Below are positions 8,751-18,942 of a DNA stretch of 64,000 bases, in pieces. The DNA lies in assembly GCA_964503885.1 (NCBI GenBank), contig CAZDCD010000003.1:62001-126000 (forward strand), read 5' to 3'. The stretch's first letter is position 1. The number at the start of each line of letters is the position of its first letter. Position numbers and translations under genes: made by a program. A model generated the notes under the pieces. The model was given only the letters and a program-made list of their open reading frames with translations, made no database searches and was not told where the DNA came from. Source of the DNA: CAZDCD01 sp964503885 (GTDB lineage: Bacteria; Bacteroidota; Bacteroidia; Bacteroidales; UBA10428).

Positions 8751-10700
8751 ATGAAGACGTGGCGGAAAAAACCAGTCTATGCGCTCCTGATCGCAGGCAT
8801 GATCCTTGAATTAGGTGCTATAACCGGATCGGGTTCCCCGGACAGGAAATCAACTCAACCGGGTCGGTACATTCCGGAAAACAATCCCGGTCGTTCGGAA
8901 ATCGATGTATATTTCTATCGGCTCGACCTGTCTGCAGGTGATACTAGCATATACCTGCAGGGTTCGGTAACAATGGATTATAAACAGCTTGCCGGCAATG
9001 CCGGAATCCTCGATCTCGACCTGTCAACCAATTTTGACGTCGATTCTGTGCTGGTTAACGGTAAACCTGCAGTTTACAGTCTTTCGAATGACAGCCTGAG
9101 CATTGTGTTTCCCCAACAGCAAACGGCAGGACAAAACTGTTCTCTGAAAACATACTACCATGGTTACGGATACACCGGAACCGACCGGATTACGGGTATT
9201 TATAACCGGAAGTCGTATGTAAACGGAAAATACTATACATATACCCTGTCAGAACCATTCAGTGCAAAATACTGGTTTCCGTGCAAGCAGGATTTGTCAG
9301 ATAAGGTCGATTCGGTATTTGTGAATATTTCCACGGACAATGATCTTAAAGCAGGATCGAACGGTTTGCTCAAAAATACCGTTCAGTTACCCGGAAACAG
9401 GGTCAGGTATGAGTGGAAATCGTATTATCCGATTGCTTACTACCTGATTTCATTTGCTGTAGGAGATTTCCTTGATTATACCTTCGATGTAGAGTTTGAG
9501 AATGATAAAAGTGTTATGCCTGTTCAGAATTATGTATACAATGATTCCGGTTACTTTAAAAACAATAAAGAAAGTATAGACAAGACAGGAGATCTGTTAA
9601 AATTGTATTCAACCCTGTTTGGTCCCTACCCCTTTAAAAATGAAAAGTACGGCCACTGCCTTGTACCGCTCGGCGGGGGAATGGAACATCAAACAATGAC
9701 TTCGCTGGGTAACTTTTCATTCCTGCTTGTAGCACATGAGCTTGCACATCAATGGTTCGGTGATAATGTCACTTGTGCAACGTGGCAGGATATCTGGGTT
9801 AATGAGGGCTTTGCCAGTTATGCCGAATATCTTGCCAGGGAATTCCTTGATTCTGTGGTTGCTGCCTATTTATGGATGGATGATGCACACGATTTCGTTA
9901 AGTCAGATAGTGCAGGCAGCGTTTTTGTGCCGGCGGCATACAAAAACGATGAAGATAGGATATTCGATTACCGTCTGTCCTATAAGAAAGGCGCTGCAAT
10001 AATTCATATGATCAGACAGGAGGTAGGTAACGACGAAATGTTTTTCAGCATATTGCAGGCTATACAGCAAAATTTTAGAGACGGCCTGGCATCAGGTGAC
10101 AACATTAAAAACCTTCTTGAGGAGAAAACAGGGAAATCGTTTGAACGGTTTTTTCAGCAATGGTATTATGGAGAAGGATATCCTATACTGAGCATCTATT
10201 GGCATCAGGATAATGACAGCCTGACAATCCGGTCAGTACAGGAAACTTCATCCCCGTCAGTTTCGGCATTCGATATGGCCGTGCAACTCAGGATTCAATT
10301 TTATAACCGGGCTGATACTGTTATTGAATTCAGGCAGGATAATAATTATATGGAATTTATCACCCAAATGCCGGGCCTTATAAGGGCTCTTCAATTTGAC
10401 CCATACCACTGGTTGCTTACCGATCTTAAAGGTATTTTCAAAATATCCGATCCCTTCGATAACGACAGCCTGTTCAACCTGTCTCCGAATCCGGTAACCG
10501 ACCGGATAAAGATTATATTTAAGACCATACCCTCTGAATATACGATTTATATCACCGACATGTCGGGACGCGTATCCAGGATTATCAGGAACAGCCAGGA
10601 ATATCTTGAACTGAATTTACATGATTTGAACAAGGGACAATATATTCTGCTGATTGAAGAGAACGGTCAGTTATATGCAGCTAAAATTATAAAAATATAG
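8751..10700 (+). CDS. Secreted M1 family metallopeptidase with T9SS C-terminal sorting domain
   Basis: A zinc aminopeptidase of the gluzincin (M1) clan, 649 residues. The N-terminus has a signal segment, followed by the M1 beta-sandwich. The substrate-anchoring GAMEN-type motif appears as GGGMEHQTM near residue 307. The zinc site is HELAHQWFGDN, with His329, Glu330 and His333, and the third ligand is Glu352 in VNEGFASYAEY, exactly 18 residues after the second His. The last 75 residues form a type IX secretion sorting domain (LSPNPVTDRIKI, ITDMSGRV, LNKGQYILLIE, ending AAKIIKI). By family it should be exported through T9SS and anchored or released at the cell surface, for peptide breakdown. 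Confidence 0.93.
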   Translation: MKTWRKKPVYALLIAGMILELGAITGSGSPDRKSTQPGRYIPENNPGRSEIDVYFYRLDLSAGDTSIYLQGSVTMDYKQLAGNAGILDLDLSTNFDVDSVLVNGKPAVYSLSNDSLSIVFPQQQTAGQNCSLKTYYHGYGYTGTDRITGIYNRKSYVNGKYYTYTLSEPFSAKYWFPCKQDLSDKVDSVFVNISTDNDLKAGSNGLLKNTVQLPGNRVRYEWKSYYPIAYYLISFAVGDFLDYTFDVEFENDKSVMPVQNYVYNDSGYFKNNKESIDKTGDLLKLYSTLFGPYPFKNEKYGHCLVPLGGGMEHQTMTSLGNFSFLLVAHELAHQWFGDNVTCATWQDIWVNEGFASYAEYLAREFLDSVVAAYLWMDDAHDFVKSDSAGSVFVPAAYKNDEDRIFDYRLSYKKGAAIIHMIRQEVGNDEMFFSILQAIQQNFRDGLASGDNIKNLLEEKTGKSFERFFQQWYYGEGYPILSIYWHQDNDSLTIRSVQETSSPSVSAFDMAVQLRIQFYNRADTVIEFRQDNNYMEFITQMPGLIRALQFDPYHWLLTDLKGIFKISDPFDNDSLFNLSPNPVTDRIKIIFKTIPSEYTIYITDMSGRVSRIIRNSQEYLELNLHDLNKGQYILLIEENGQLYAAKIIKI

Positions 10701-10752
10701 GATAGCGTTTGTGAAAACCAGGAAGAGTCAATTTTCTGCCATCGGATCCCGG

Positions 10753-11754
10753 TCATTTGCTGTAATAATTTTCAAGCTGTTTCATAAACAAACGGTTGTT
10801 GTAATCGTTAATGGTAGTGATAATGCTGTTTATTTCGGCACGTTTTTCGTTCATGCCTTCAAGAGTAAGTTCGTTTGTTTTCTTAAAAGCTACAGCCTTT
10901 ACTTTATATCCTTCCTTATCAAGGGTTAGGACAGCGGCAGCACCTATCTTATCGAAAATGACCACGGTAGGAAGCTTTCCCACAGAATAACTTCTTACAC
11001 TTGATAGCACTGCACTCCTGATATAGATGATCTGCGCCTGTCCGATATAATTGATCCCCAACATAAGCTTGACCAGATCAATCTTTGCCAGACTTTTCAT
11101 ATCCCCGGAATTTTTAATTTTCCTGTATTTTCTGTCGGTTGTTTTCAGAAACAGATCAATATATTCAGCAGGCACACTTTTAAGATCTCCCAACTCATTG
11201 ATATCTTTTCTGATGACATATTCTTTCATTGCCCTTCTATGGTTGACCGGTACATAATATCTCCATTTCCGTGTGCGCAGATAAGAATCGGTCAAGGGTC
11301 TTGGTTTCCATGCTGTTTCCGGACGTTTCATAAGAGGAGCGGTCATGGATAACTGGCCGGTTTCAAGGGCATACTGTATGCAATTTGTAAAATGTACCCA
11401 GCCTCCTCCCAGCGAGGCATGCAGAGCTCCCCAAAGTGTTTTGTACTCCAGGTCAGCCTGGAGAATACTGTCATTTTTATTGTTGAGCTCATCAATATAT
11501 TGCTGGTCAAGATTTGCAGGGTAGTACATGTAGTCGCTATTCAGGTTGACCGGATCACCGGGAATATGAAATAACTGGCGGATATCGTAAACATAATCAG
11601 AATCGTTACTGAGTTTAAGCAATACCTCATCATCGAGCTCCCATTTAAATTCCGATACCGAGGGAGATCCCTGGTCTGTTTGACCGTAAAGAGCAAACAG
11701 TATACCCTGGATCAATGTTATTCCGGTGATATAAAGCTTTCTGGTGACGTACAT
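10753..11754 (-). CDS. Exported protein of unknown function, about 333 aa
   Basis: A hydrophobic N-terminus (YITGITLIQGILFALYGQT) gives a probable signal peptide; I chose the second ATG at 11754, although the ATG at 11760 is equally possible. The mature protein has no recognisable catalytic motif. Notable segments are LWGALHASLGGGWVHFTNCIQYALETG (residues about 110-136, quoted here in part as GALHASLGGGWVHF), SYLRTRKWRYYVPVNHRRAM, and a Lys-rich C-terminus. It converges with the M1 peptidase, with 52 bases between the stops, and lies 67 bases after the gyrB start-distal end on the same strand. I do not recognise the family. Confidence 0.65.
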   Translation of the reverse strand: MYVTRKLYITGITLIQGILFALYGQTDQGSPSVSEFKWELDDEVLLKLSNDSDYVYDIRQLFHIPGDPVNLNSDYMYYPANLDQQYIDELNNKNDSILQADLEYKTLWGALHASLGGGWVHFTNCIQYALETGQLSMTAPLMKRPETAWKPRPLTDSYLRTRKWRYYVPVNHRRAMKEYVIRKDINELGDLKSVPAEYIDLFLKTTDRKYRKIKNSGDMKSLAKIDLVKLMLGINYIGQAQIIYIRSAVLSSVRSYSVGKLPTVVIFDKIGAAAVLTLDKEGYKVKAVAFKKTNELTLEGMNEKRAEINSIITTINDYNNRLFMKQLENYYSK

Positions 11755-11821
11755 GATCAAAGTAAATACAAAACGTTACACTTCTGATTTCAGTCCGGTT
11801 GGTGCTCCCTGATAGCTGAAA

Positions 11822-13810
11822 TCATACATCTATGTTTGCGTATTTTGCGTGGGTCTCAATAAATTCCCTTCTGGGAGGAACATCGTCACCCATCAGCATT
11901 GAAAATATCCTGTCGGCCTCAGCAGCACTCTCAATCGTTACCTGCCTCAATGTACGCTTTTCGGGATTCATCGTTGTTTCCCATAACTGTTCGGCGTTCA
12001 TTTCACCAAGTCCCTTGTACCGCTGAACATGTACCGATCCGTCCTTACCTTTACCATACTCTTCGATTGTCTGCAGCCGTTCCTCCTCAGTCCAGCAATA
12101 CCTTTCAAGTTTTCCTTTTTTCACCAAGTAAAGCGGTGGTGTGGCAATATATAAATGCCCCTTCTTTATCAGGTCTTCCATATGCCTGTAAAAAAAGGTC
12201 ATAATAAGTGTAGTTATATGGCTTCCGTCGACATCGGCATCGGTCATTATGATCACTTTGTAATACCTCAGTTTCTCAAGGTTCAGCGCTTTGCTATCGT
12301 CTTCGGTTCCGATTGTAACACCCAGTGCGGTAAAGATATTCTTGATCTCTTCATTCTCGAGAATTTTATGAGGCATAGCCTTTTCCACATTTAAGATCTT
12401 ACCCCTCAGGGGCAGAATTGCCTGAAATCTCCGGTCGCGTCCCTGTTTTGCCGTTCCACCAGCCGAATCACCTTCAACCAGAAAGATCTCAGTCGCTCCC
12501 GGGTCCTTGTCAGCACAGTCGGCCAGTTTACCCGGCAGTCCGGAACCCGACAATACATTCTTGCGCTGGACCAGCTCACGGGCTTTTCTGGCGGCATGCC
12601 TTGCTTGTGCGGCCAGGATTACTTTATTTACAATTGAACGGGCGTCCTTCGGATTTTCTTCGAGATAATTTCCCAGCAATACACTTACTGCCTGGTCAAC
12701 TGCACCCATTACCTCAGTATTTCCCAGCTTGGTTTTTGTCTGCCCCTCAAACTGGGGTTCTGCAACTTTCACGGAGATAACTGCTGTAAGTCCTTCCCTG
12801 AAATCATCTCCGTTAATATCGAATTTCAGTTTTGACAGCATCCCCGACTTTTCCGCATATGTTTTTAGTGTCCTTGTTAATCCCCGGCGGAACCCGGCAA
12901 GATGCGTCCCTCCTTCAATGGTATTGATGTTGTTCACATAAGCGTGAATGCTTTCGCTGAACGATGTATTGTACTGCAATGCAATCTCAACGGGAGTTTC
13001 GTTTTTCGAGGTCTCAATGCAGATAATCTTGTCGATAAGCTTTTCACGTGTGGCATCGAGCAAAGCAACAAACTCCTTGAGTCCCTCCTCGGAATAAAAC
13101 GTCTCAGACCGGTATTGTCCCCCATTGCCATTTTCTTCAAGTTCACGCCTGTCGATAATGGAGAGTTTAATCCTCTTGTTCAGAAAGGCAAGCTCACGCA
13201 ATCGCGACGACAAGATCTCAAAATTATATTCGGTGGTGATAAATATGGTATTATCGGGCTTAAAAGTGACAGTGGTACCTGTTATATCGGTGGTTCCGAC
13301 TTCTTTAACTTCATCCAGGGGCTTGCCCCTTTCATATTCCTGTCGGTATATTTTACCATCCCTAAACACATCAACAGAAAGAAACGAAGATAATGCATTT
13401 ACACAGGATACACCCACACCATGCAAACCGCCCGACACTTTATAGGAATCCTTGTTGAATTTCCCACCGGCATGAAGAAGGGTCATCACCACCTCAAGAG
13501 CGGACTTTTGTTCCTTTTCATGAAAATCTACCGGTATTCCTCTTCCATCATCCTTTACTGTAACCGAATCATCTTCGTTGATGATTACTTCAATGTTCTG
13601 GCAGTATCCTGCCAGCGCTTCGTCGATAGAGTTGTCGACAACTTCGTAAACCAGATGATGCAATCCTTTGGTGGAGATATCACCAATATACATGGCAGGC
13701 CTTTTCCTGACCGCCTCCAATCCTTCCAGAACCTGTATGCTCTCTGCAGAATATTTGTCATTGTTTTTCAATTCTGTCCCTTCCTGTGTTTCAAGATCAT
13801 TCATATTCAT
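11822..13810 (-). CDS. gyrB: DNA gyrase subunit B
   Basis: The ATPase subunit of DNA gyrase, which introduces negative supercoils with GyrA. The 662-residue protein shows the GHKL ATPase (VLEGLEAVRKRPAMYIGD, DNSIDEALAGYC, VKDDGRGIPVD, GGLHGVGVSCVNALS). The transducer has QTKTKLGNTEV, and the Toprim domain has EGDSAGGTAKQGRD, LPLRGKILNVEKA and the metal-binding DADVDGSHI. QRYKGLGEMNAEQLWETTMNP near the C-terminus is diagnostic of GyrB (quoted in part). The absence of a long insertion and the normal length distinguish it from ParE only weakly, but the QLWETTMNP motif favours GyrB. It is flanked by a long AT-rich intergenic region upstream. Confidence 0.96.
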   Translation of the reverse strand: MNMNDLETQEGTELKNNDKYSAESIQVLEGLEAVRKRPAMYIGDISTKGLHHLVYEVVDNSIDEALAGYCQNIEVIINEDDSVTVKDDGRGIPVDFHEKEQKSALEVVMTLLHAGGKFNKDSYKVSGGLHGVGVSCVNALSSFLSVDVFRDGKIYRQEYERGKPLDEVKEVGTTDITGTTVTFKPDNTIFITTEYNFEILSSRLRELAFLNKRIKLSIIDRRELEENGNGGQYRSETFYSEEGLKEFVALLDATREKLIDKIICIETSKNETPVEIALQYNTSFSESIHAYVNNINTIEGGTHLAGFRRGLTRTLKTYAEKSGMLSKLKFDINGDDFREGLTAVISVKVAEPQFEGQTKTKLGNTEVMGAVDQAVSVLLGNYLEENPKDARSIVNKVILAAQARHAARKARELVQRKNVLSGSGLPGKLADCADKDPGATEIFLVEGDSAGGTAKQGRDRRFQAILPLRGKILNVEKAMPHKILENEEIKNIFTALGVTIGTEDDSKALNLEKLRYYKVIIMTDADVDGSHITTLIMTFFYRHMEDLIKKGHLYIATPPLYLVKKGKLERYCWTEEERLQTIEEYGKGKDGSVHVQRYKGLGEMNAEQLWETTMNPEKRTLRQVTIESAAEADRIFSMLMGDDVPPRREFIETHAKYANIDV

Positions 13811-14189
13811 TATCCGTCAATTAAAACATCTATTAAGCCAGTTCACAACCATTCAATGAAGTTTATCGGAAAATAGGTAAAGCCTGAATCCAATATCTGA
13901 TTTTTTTCCGCTAAAAGATTGATCAGCTATTCCATTAAACATGTTATTGAAAAGTTTAACAAATATAGCAATAAATACCCAAAAAGAAGACTAAAAAACC
14001 TCTAATAATCAAGGAATTATCAACAAAAAATAAACAAATTAAAAGGTTAATTAACAAGTATTTAGAATTGGATAACCAAATCCCTGCCAATCTACAAAAA
14101 ATTGACTTGAAAAATTCATGAAAATAATTAAAAATCAGACTATTAACCCAGTTTGAACAATCGATGTAACTGGTTGATCTCCTAATGGT
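13811..14189. other. Very AT-rich intergenic region upstream of gyrB
   Basis: This 379-base gap holds no coding frame. It is strikingly AT-rich from about 13960 to 14150. It contains TTATCAACA at 14017-14025, one mismatch from the DnaA box, and TTGGATAA at 14068-14075, a weaker box on the other strand. It must include the gyrB promoter on the minus strand and, at its low end, the 3' side of the barrel gene. Two weak boxes are not enough to call an origin. Confidence 0.4.
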
Positions 14190-15845
14190 TTAAAGTTTAT
14201 AGGTAAATCCAATCATTAGGTTTAGCTTTTGAGCGGGATACTGGTTCCAGTAATAATATCTTGATGAGGTAAGATTATAGAAATTCAGGAATGCAGAGAG
14301 GATCTTTGAATACCTGTATTCAATCCCAAGGTTAATATCAAGAATAGGATCGAGTTTTACCGGCGGATCGGCATCAACATATGGTTTGGCGTATCGTGTA
14401 CCCATTGCAACAATATTTAGTGAAAAGAGAATTTTTTCTTTCAGGGTATATTGTGTATTGAGTGTCAGGTCAAAGGCCGGCTTATGCCATGCTTTTGCCT
14501 GCATATCGGGAGTGTAGCTGAACAGGTTTGCCTGAATCATAAAATGAACATACTTCAGCGGATCGCAGTATACCTCGCCGGAGAGTTTGACAAGCGTGAG
14601 GTCATCATATACAATGCCGAACTGGTTGTCCCATTCCCCTGTGGAGTCATTCACATACAATCCCATATTGTTTATGATATTGTATGAAATACTCGCATCA
14701 AATCCCCATTTTGAGCTAAGCAATCCCTTCAGTCCGGCAAATGCGTATAACCTGTCTGAGTTTTGCAGGGTGGTGGCGGGCTTAACATACGGGTTCTCAT
14801 TTACAAGATCATAATATGTTCCGGGGGTAACATTACCGTCTACACCAACATATGGCAGCAACACACTCCTGACGATATTGAATTGCAGGTAAGCTACTGG
14901 AAACAGGTAAAATTTACTCTCGCTTCCGTACGATACAACCATTTTACCTCCAATCCTGAAATCATAATCGGCTGTTTTTTTCCCAAAGTACAAACCACCC
15001 CCCACTATGGTTTTGGCAGATGAATCGATGGAAATGCCCGGCTTAATATAGTCCATGGCCAAATCAAGGCCAAATACCTTGTCACCAAAAAGCTTGTTCA
15101 GATTTCCACTCAGGTTGATATGGCTTTCGTGGTTGTTATACCTGTCGCTGGTATAGCCAGCATCCAATCCCATCCTGTAATTCAGATGCGCCGAATCGGT
15201 AAATGTCGAGTTCAGATCAACTGCAGCAGCAATATGGGAATAATTCTGCCGTATATCCCTACCCCGGATCTCGGGAAATGAATCGGTAAAAAGGGCGGTA
15301 TTGTATCCGTAATAATGCACACCATGATCACCCATGCTGAAGCTTCCCGAAAGATCGGCATCGTTATAATACTTATTCCCGAAAAGTTCAACCTTATTGA
15401 TGGAATATCCTGCCGGAACCTTATCACCGTTATTAAGTTCAATACTTCTCCCTGAGGAAGTATGCATAAGGAATAATCCGTACGAACGGTCTTTTGATCT
15501 GAGTGAATTGAAATTGAATTCTGCAAGCGGGGTGAAATAGTTTCCGATACCCAGTTTCAGGTAGCTCTTGTAAAGCTTTTCAAGCGGCGTGCCAATCATT
15601 TTTGCCGCATTGATTGGTTTCACTTCAAAGGGAGCGTCTATTCTGACTGGGATAATAGAATATTCAAAAGAAGGGACAACGGAGGCCGTATCTTCGAACC
15701 TTGGAGGAGTGCCCAACTTGTAAACATCAGACAGTGAGGGCTCATAGGGCTTAACGACAACCACATTACGGTTTATATTCTGGCCACTCAACCGAACAGC
15801 CATGGTAAGAATGATTAACGCCGTTATGCTGATTTGTTTTTTATT
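14190..15845 (-). CDS. Outer-membrane beta-barrel protein paired with the TPR protein
   Basis: After a signal peptide starting MNKKQISITALIILTM, the mature N-terminus reads NINRNVVVVKPYEPSLSDVYKLGT. A conserved segment (PSFEYSIIPVRIDAPFEVKPI) then leads into about 430 residues of alternating beta strands ending in an aromatic/hydrophobic strand (MIGFTYKL), typical of Bacteroidota outer-membrane barrels. Such proteins are often annotated as TonB-dependent receptors, but no plug domain is visible. I chose the ATG at 15845 because it gives a proper signal peptide; the longer frame to 15893 would overlap the upstream gene. It follows the TPR gene by 28 bases, in one operon. Function unknown; a TPR/barrel envelope complex is plausible. 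Confidence 0.75.
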   Translation of the reverse strand, partial: NKKQISITALIILTMAVRLSGQNINRNVVVVKPYEPSLSDVYKLGTPPRFEDTASVVPSFEYSIIPVRIDAPFEVKPINAAKMIGTPLEKLYKSYLKLGIGNYFTPLAEFNFNSLRSKDRSYGLFLMHTSSGRSIELNNGDKVPAGYSINKVELFGNKYYNDADLSGSFSMGDHGVHYYGYNTALFTDSFPEIRGRDIRQNYSHIAAAVDLNSTFTDSAHLNYRMGLDAGYTSDRYNNHESHINLSGNLNKLFGDKVFGLDLAMDYIKPGISIDSSAKTIVGGGLYFGKKTADYDFRIGGKMVVSYGSESKFYLFPVAYLQFNIVRSVLLPYVGVDGNVTPGTYYDLVNENPYVKPATTLQNSDRLYAFAGLKGLLSSKWGFDASISYNIINNMGLYVNDSTGEWDNQFGIVYDDLTLVKLSGEVYCDPLKYVHFMIQANLFSYTPDMQAKAWHKPAFDLTLNTQYTLKEKILFSLNIVAMGTRYAKPYVDADPPVKLDPILDINLGIEYRYSKILSAFLNFYNLTSSRYYYWNQYPAQKLNLMIGFTYKL

Positions 15846-15873
15846 CATGGGTAAAAACATTAGTCCGTTCGAA

Positions 15874-18800
15874 TCATGGGACATTAACTTCAATTTCTGC
15901 AGGTTTTACTACCTTCTCATCTGCCTGCTGTTTTTCAACAAATTCATCGTGTTTTCTTTTGGCAAGTGCCAGGATTCCATCGTTTGAATCCTCGTAATAG
16001 TCGATAATACTCTGCAATGTTTCAATCGCCTGGAAATAATCTTCGCGCGAAGCAAAAATATCCGCCCAGAGGATAAAACTTTTAGCCATCCAGTACTGGT
16101 GGGGTGTCGTCATATCGGCAAATTCAGCGATAACCTTATCTGCATTTTTCAATTCACCGAGTTTGAAATAGATCTCTGCCGCCATGTATTTCGATTCTGC
16201 ACCCTCAGTGCTGTTCACCTCGGAAGCCACTTTGCTGAATTCTTCAAGGGCCAGCCTATAACGATCAAGTGCGTAGAGTGATTTGGCCATCTTGAACCTT
16301 GCTTCACGTGCAATGGCATCGGTGATTTTCTCAGAGGAGAGCAATTTTTTCGATATGTCAACGGTCTTGTCATACTCGGAGAGCTGATAAAGGCAGCGTA
16401 GCTGACCAAGCCTGGATTCAAGCAAATTACTTTTGGTTTCGGTCACCGACTCAAGCTTCTTATAATATTCAAGGGCCTGTGCGTATTTTTCTTGTGAGAA
16501 AGCTATGCGGCTTGCTCCAAGAAGGGCCTGTTCGGTAAACGTATTCCGGGGCCTGCTGATAATGTATTCAAACGATTTGAGTGCTTCATCGTATTGTTTA
16601 AGCTGGTAATTGCAATCTCCTTTGTAGAAGTTCGCATTCAGGATAAAACTTCCCTCAGGATGGTTCTCAATATATTGCCTGAATTGCCGGGAAGATTTTT
16701 CACAATCACCAGACATATAAAGATTTTCAGCAGAAATGTAACTCAGCGAATCCTGTTCCTTGTTGCTTACCTGAGCAAAACTTCCGAGTGAATTTACATA
16801 GGTAAAATACTCGTCCACATTATTCATATCGAGATACACATTTTTCAGTCCGCTTAACGCACCTTTTGCTTCATCAGAGCCCGGATAATTCCGGATTACC
16901 TTCTTATATGCCGATATCGCTTCCTGAGGACGGTTTGAATTATAGTAGATCAATCCCATATTCGCAAGTGCCCTGGGCATGTAGCTGCCCTGAGAGTAGT
17001 TATCGATAATTTTCTGATATTGAGCCGATGCTTCAGAAGAATTATTCAGGGACATATAGCTTTCTCCCATTTCGTACAATGCATCATCAACATAATTTGA
17101 GGCCGTGTAATTGTTCACAAGTTGACGGAGAACCTGTATTTTTTCCTTATCCCTGCTCAGAACTCCTAAGGAAAGACCCTTCTGAAACAACGCATAATCA
17201 ACATCCGAAGAGCCGTTTTTAATGCTTCTGTCATAAAAATCAATAGCTTCGTAGTATTCTTTCTGAATAAAAAAACAATCTCCGGCACGGTTCAGTGCAT
17301 CGCCCACCATTTTTGATGAAACTTCGTTTTGTGAACTCACATATTTCCTGAACCAGGAAGAAGCTTCGGCATATTGTTTCTGCTGAAAAAAGGCATACCC
17401 GATCCCATAAAGTGAAAGTGCATACTCATGCATCTGAAAAGCCCCGGGCTTATTGATAAATGAGCGATAACCGGCAATGGCCTTGGAATAATCGTTCAAT
17501 CTGTAAAAAGCTTCAGCTTTCCAGTATTCAGAGAGCAATTTTAACCGGCTGTTGCTGCCGGCCTGTTCAGATTTCTCAAATAAACCTATAGCTTCGGAAT
17601 AATGTTGATTGGTAAAGAGTTCCAGTCCCCTGTAATAGGCAATTTTCTGATACGCTTTATTCATGTCAGGAGTCTTGTTTCTTATTTTATCAAGCGACTG
17701 AAGTGCCATCGTGTAATTTCTTGTGTTCATATAAGCCATAACCAGGTAGTTATATGCTTCATCTGTTCGTTTGGAATTTGGATATTGGCCAATATAGCGG
17801 TTAAGTGCTACAATGGCCTCGTTAAAAGGAGTATAAGACAATTCATAGGTCACTACTGCATAATAAAACAATGCATCTTCCTTTATTTTTTCGTTAAAAT
17901 CGAGTTTTGCTGCAGAAGCAAAAGCCATTCGTGCATCGTGTTTACGCCCGAGCTTTAAATAACAGTCTGCCATATGATAAAGGGCATTCTGAGACAACAG
18001 GGAGTTTCCGGAGGAAAGCCGGCTAAACATTTCTGCGGCTTCTTCATACCGTTCTGACTTATAGTAAGCATAAGCAAGCTGGTATTTATCTTCCCTGATC
18101 ACATAATCGGCTTTCTCTATATATTTTTCCAGGTATACAATAGCCTCGGGATACTTTTTGGTACGCAGGTATGATTCACCGATAATCCTGGCTACCTCGG
18201 CAGCGCGTTTCTCGGTGACTTTTTCAAACAGGGTTGGGGCATATTCCGTCACCTTATCATACTTCTGCTGAAGAAAATAGATCTGGGTAACATAATAGGG
18301 TACGATAGCTCCGAATGTCTCATCGTCGGTAAGCCTCAGAAAACCTTCCAATGCCGTCTGGTAATTTTTTTGCGAGTAATTGATATGAGAATAATAATAG
18401 AGTGCGGGCGAGGTGTACTTCGTGTCTTTGTCTTTTATCTCATAAAAAGTTGCACGGGCATATTCCAGGTCATCTTTCATGAAAAGGCAATACCCTTTCT
18501 TAAAATAAAATTCAGCCAGGTCTTCTTTGTCCAGTGCATTCTTATCCACATTATCATAATAGTCAATTGCAGTGTTGTATTTTTTTATTGCATAGAAATA
18601 GTTGGCCAGCTGAAACAATGCATCGTTGGCCAGAACATGTCCGGGATATTGGCCCACAAACCGGTTTACCAGGAATTCGGCATCGTCGTTGAACAGTTTT
18701 GCTGCGCACATCGATGCCAGATAGGTCGACCGGATAACAGGTTCCGAATTCCTGTCCTGTTTACCCGATTTGACTACATGTTCGAACAGTTCTTTGGCTT

Positions 18801-18942
18801 TTCCGTAATTCTCCTTTTCATAATATTCCATTCCGCGTATGTAGTCGGTATTAGAAAAGGTATGATAAACCGACTGTTGTGCGAACATTCTGCCTGTAAA
18901 CAGGATGAACAGCGCAAGGGTTGGAAAATGCTTAATACTCAT
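15874..18942 (-). CDS. Large periplasmic or outer-membrane tetratricopeptide repeat protein
   Basis: A 1022-residue protein with a signal peptide (LALFILFTGRMFAQQ). Almost the whole mature chain consists of TPR units of about 34-38 residues; more than twenty can be counted by the recurring Y-x-A/L-x-x-Y/F and A-x-F-x-x-V patterns, for example PEAIVYLEKYIEKADY and QEAISAYKKVIRNYPGSDEA. Some repeats resemble BamD/YbgF-type outer-membrane TPRs (YPGSDEAKGAL, YPNSKRTDEAYNYL). The C-terminus ends in a charged tail. The barrel gene follows 28 bases downstream, so the two probably act together at the outer membrane as scaffold and anchor. No enzymatic domain is seen. Confidence 0.88.
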   Translation of the reverse strand: MSIKHFPTLALFILFTGRMFAQQSVYHTFSNTDYIRGMEYYEKENYGKAKELFEHVVKSGKQDRNSEPVIRSTYLASMCAAKLFNDDAEFLVNRFVGQYPGHVLANDALFQLANYFYAIKKYNTAIDYYDNVDKNALDKEDLAEFYFKKGYCLFMKDDLEYARATFYEIKDKDTKYTSPALYYYSHINYSQKNYQTALEGFLRLTDDETFGAIVPYYVTQIYFLQQKYDKVTEYAPTLFEKVTEKRAAEVARIIGESYLRTKKYPEAIVYLEKYIEKADYVIREDKYQLAYAYYKSERYEEAAEMFSRLSSGNSLLSQNALYHMADCYLKLGRKHDARMAFASAAKLDFNEKIKEDALFYYAVVTYELSYTPFNEAIVALNRYIGQYPNSKRTDEAYNYLVMAYMNTRNYTMALQSLDKIRNKTPDMNKAYQKIAYYRGLELFTNQHYSEAIGLFEKSEQAGSNSRLKLLSEYWKAEAFYRLNDYSKAIAGYRSFINKPGAFQMHEYALSLYGIGYAFFQQKQYAEASSWFRKYVSSQNEVSSKMVGDALNRAGDCFFIQKEYYEAIDFYDRSIKNGSSDVDYALFQKGLSLGVLSRDKEKIQVLRQLVNNYTASNYVDDALYEMGESYMSLNNSSEASAQYQKIIDNYSQGSYMPRALANMGLIYYNSNRPQEAISAYKKVIRNYPGSDEAKGALSGLKNVYLDMNNVDEYFTYVNSLGSFAQVSNKEQDSLSYISAENLYMSGDCEKSSRQFRQYIENHPEGSFILNANFYKGDCNYQLKQYDEALKSFEYIISRPRNTFTEQALLGASRIAFSQEKYAQALEYYKKLESVTETKSNLLESRLGQLRCLYQLSEYDKTVDISKKLLSSEKITDAIAREARFKMAKSLYALDRYRLALEEFSKVASEVNSTEGAESKYMAAEIYFKLGELKNADKVIAEFADMTTPHQYWMAKSFILWADIFASREDYFQAIETLQSIIDYYEDSNDGILALAKRKHDEFVEKQQADEKVVKPAEIEVNVP

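Noticed and set aside
13811..14189. Replication origin
   Set aside because: Only one near-consensus and one weak DnaA-like box; no dnaA or dnaN nearby.
14190..15845. TonB-dependent receptor call for the large barrel
   Set aside because: No plug domain or TonB box is visible; only the barrel-like composition is shared.
15874..18942. Tandem DNA repeats in the TPR gene
   Set aside because: Repeats are at the protein level only and too diverged to be a DNA repeat array.
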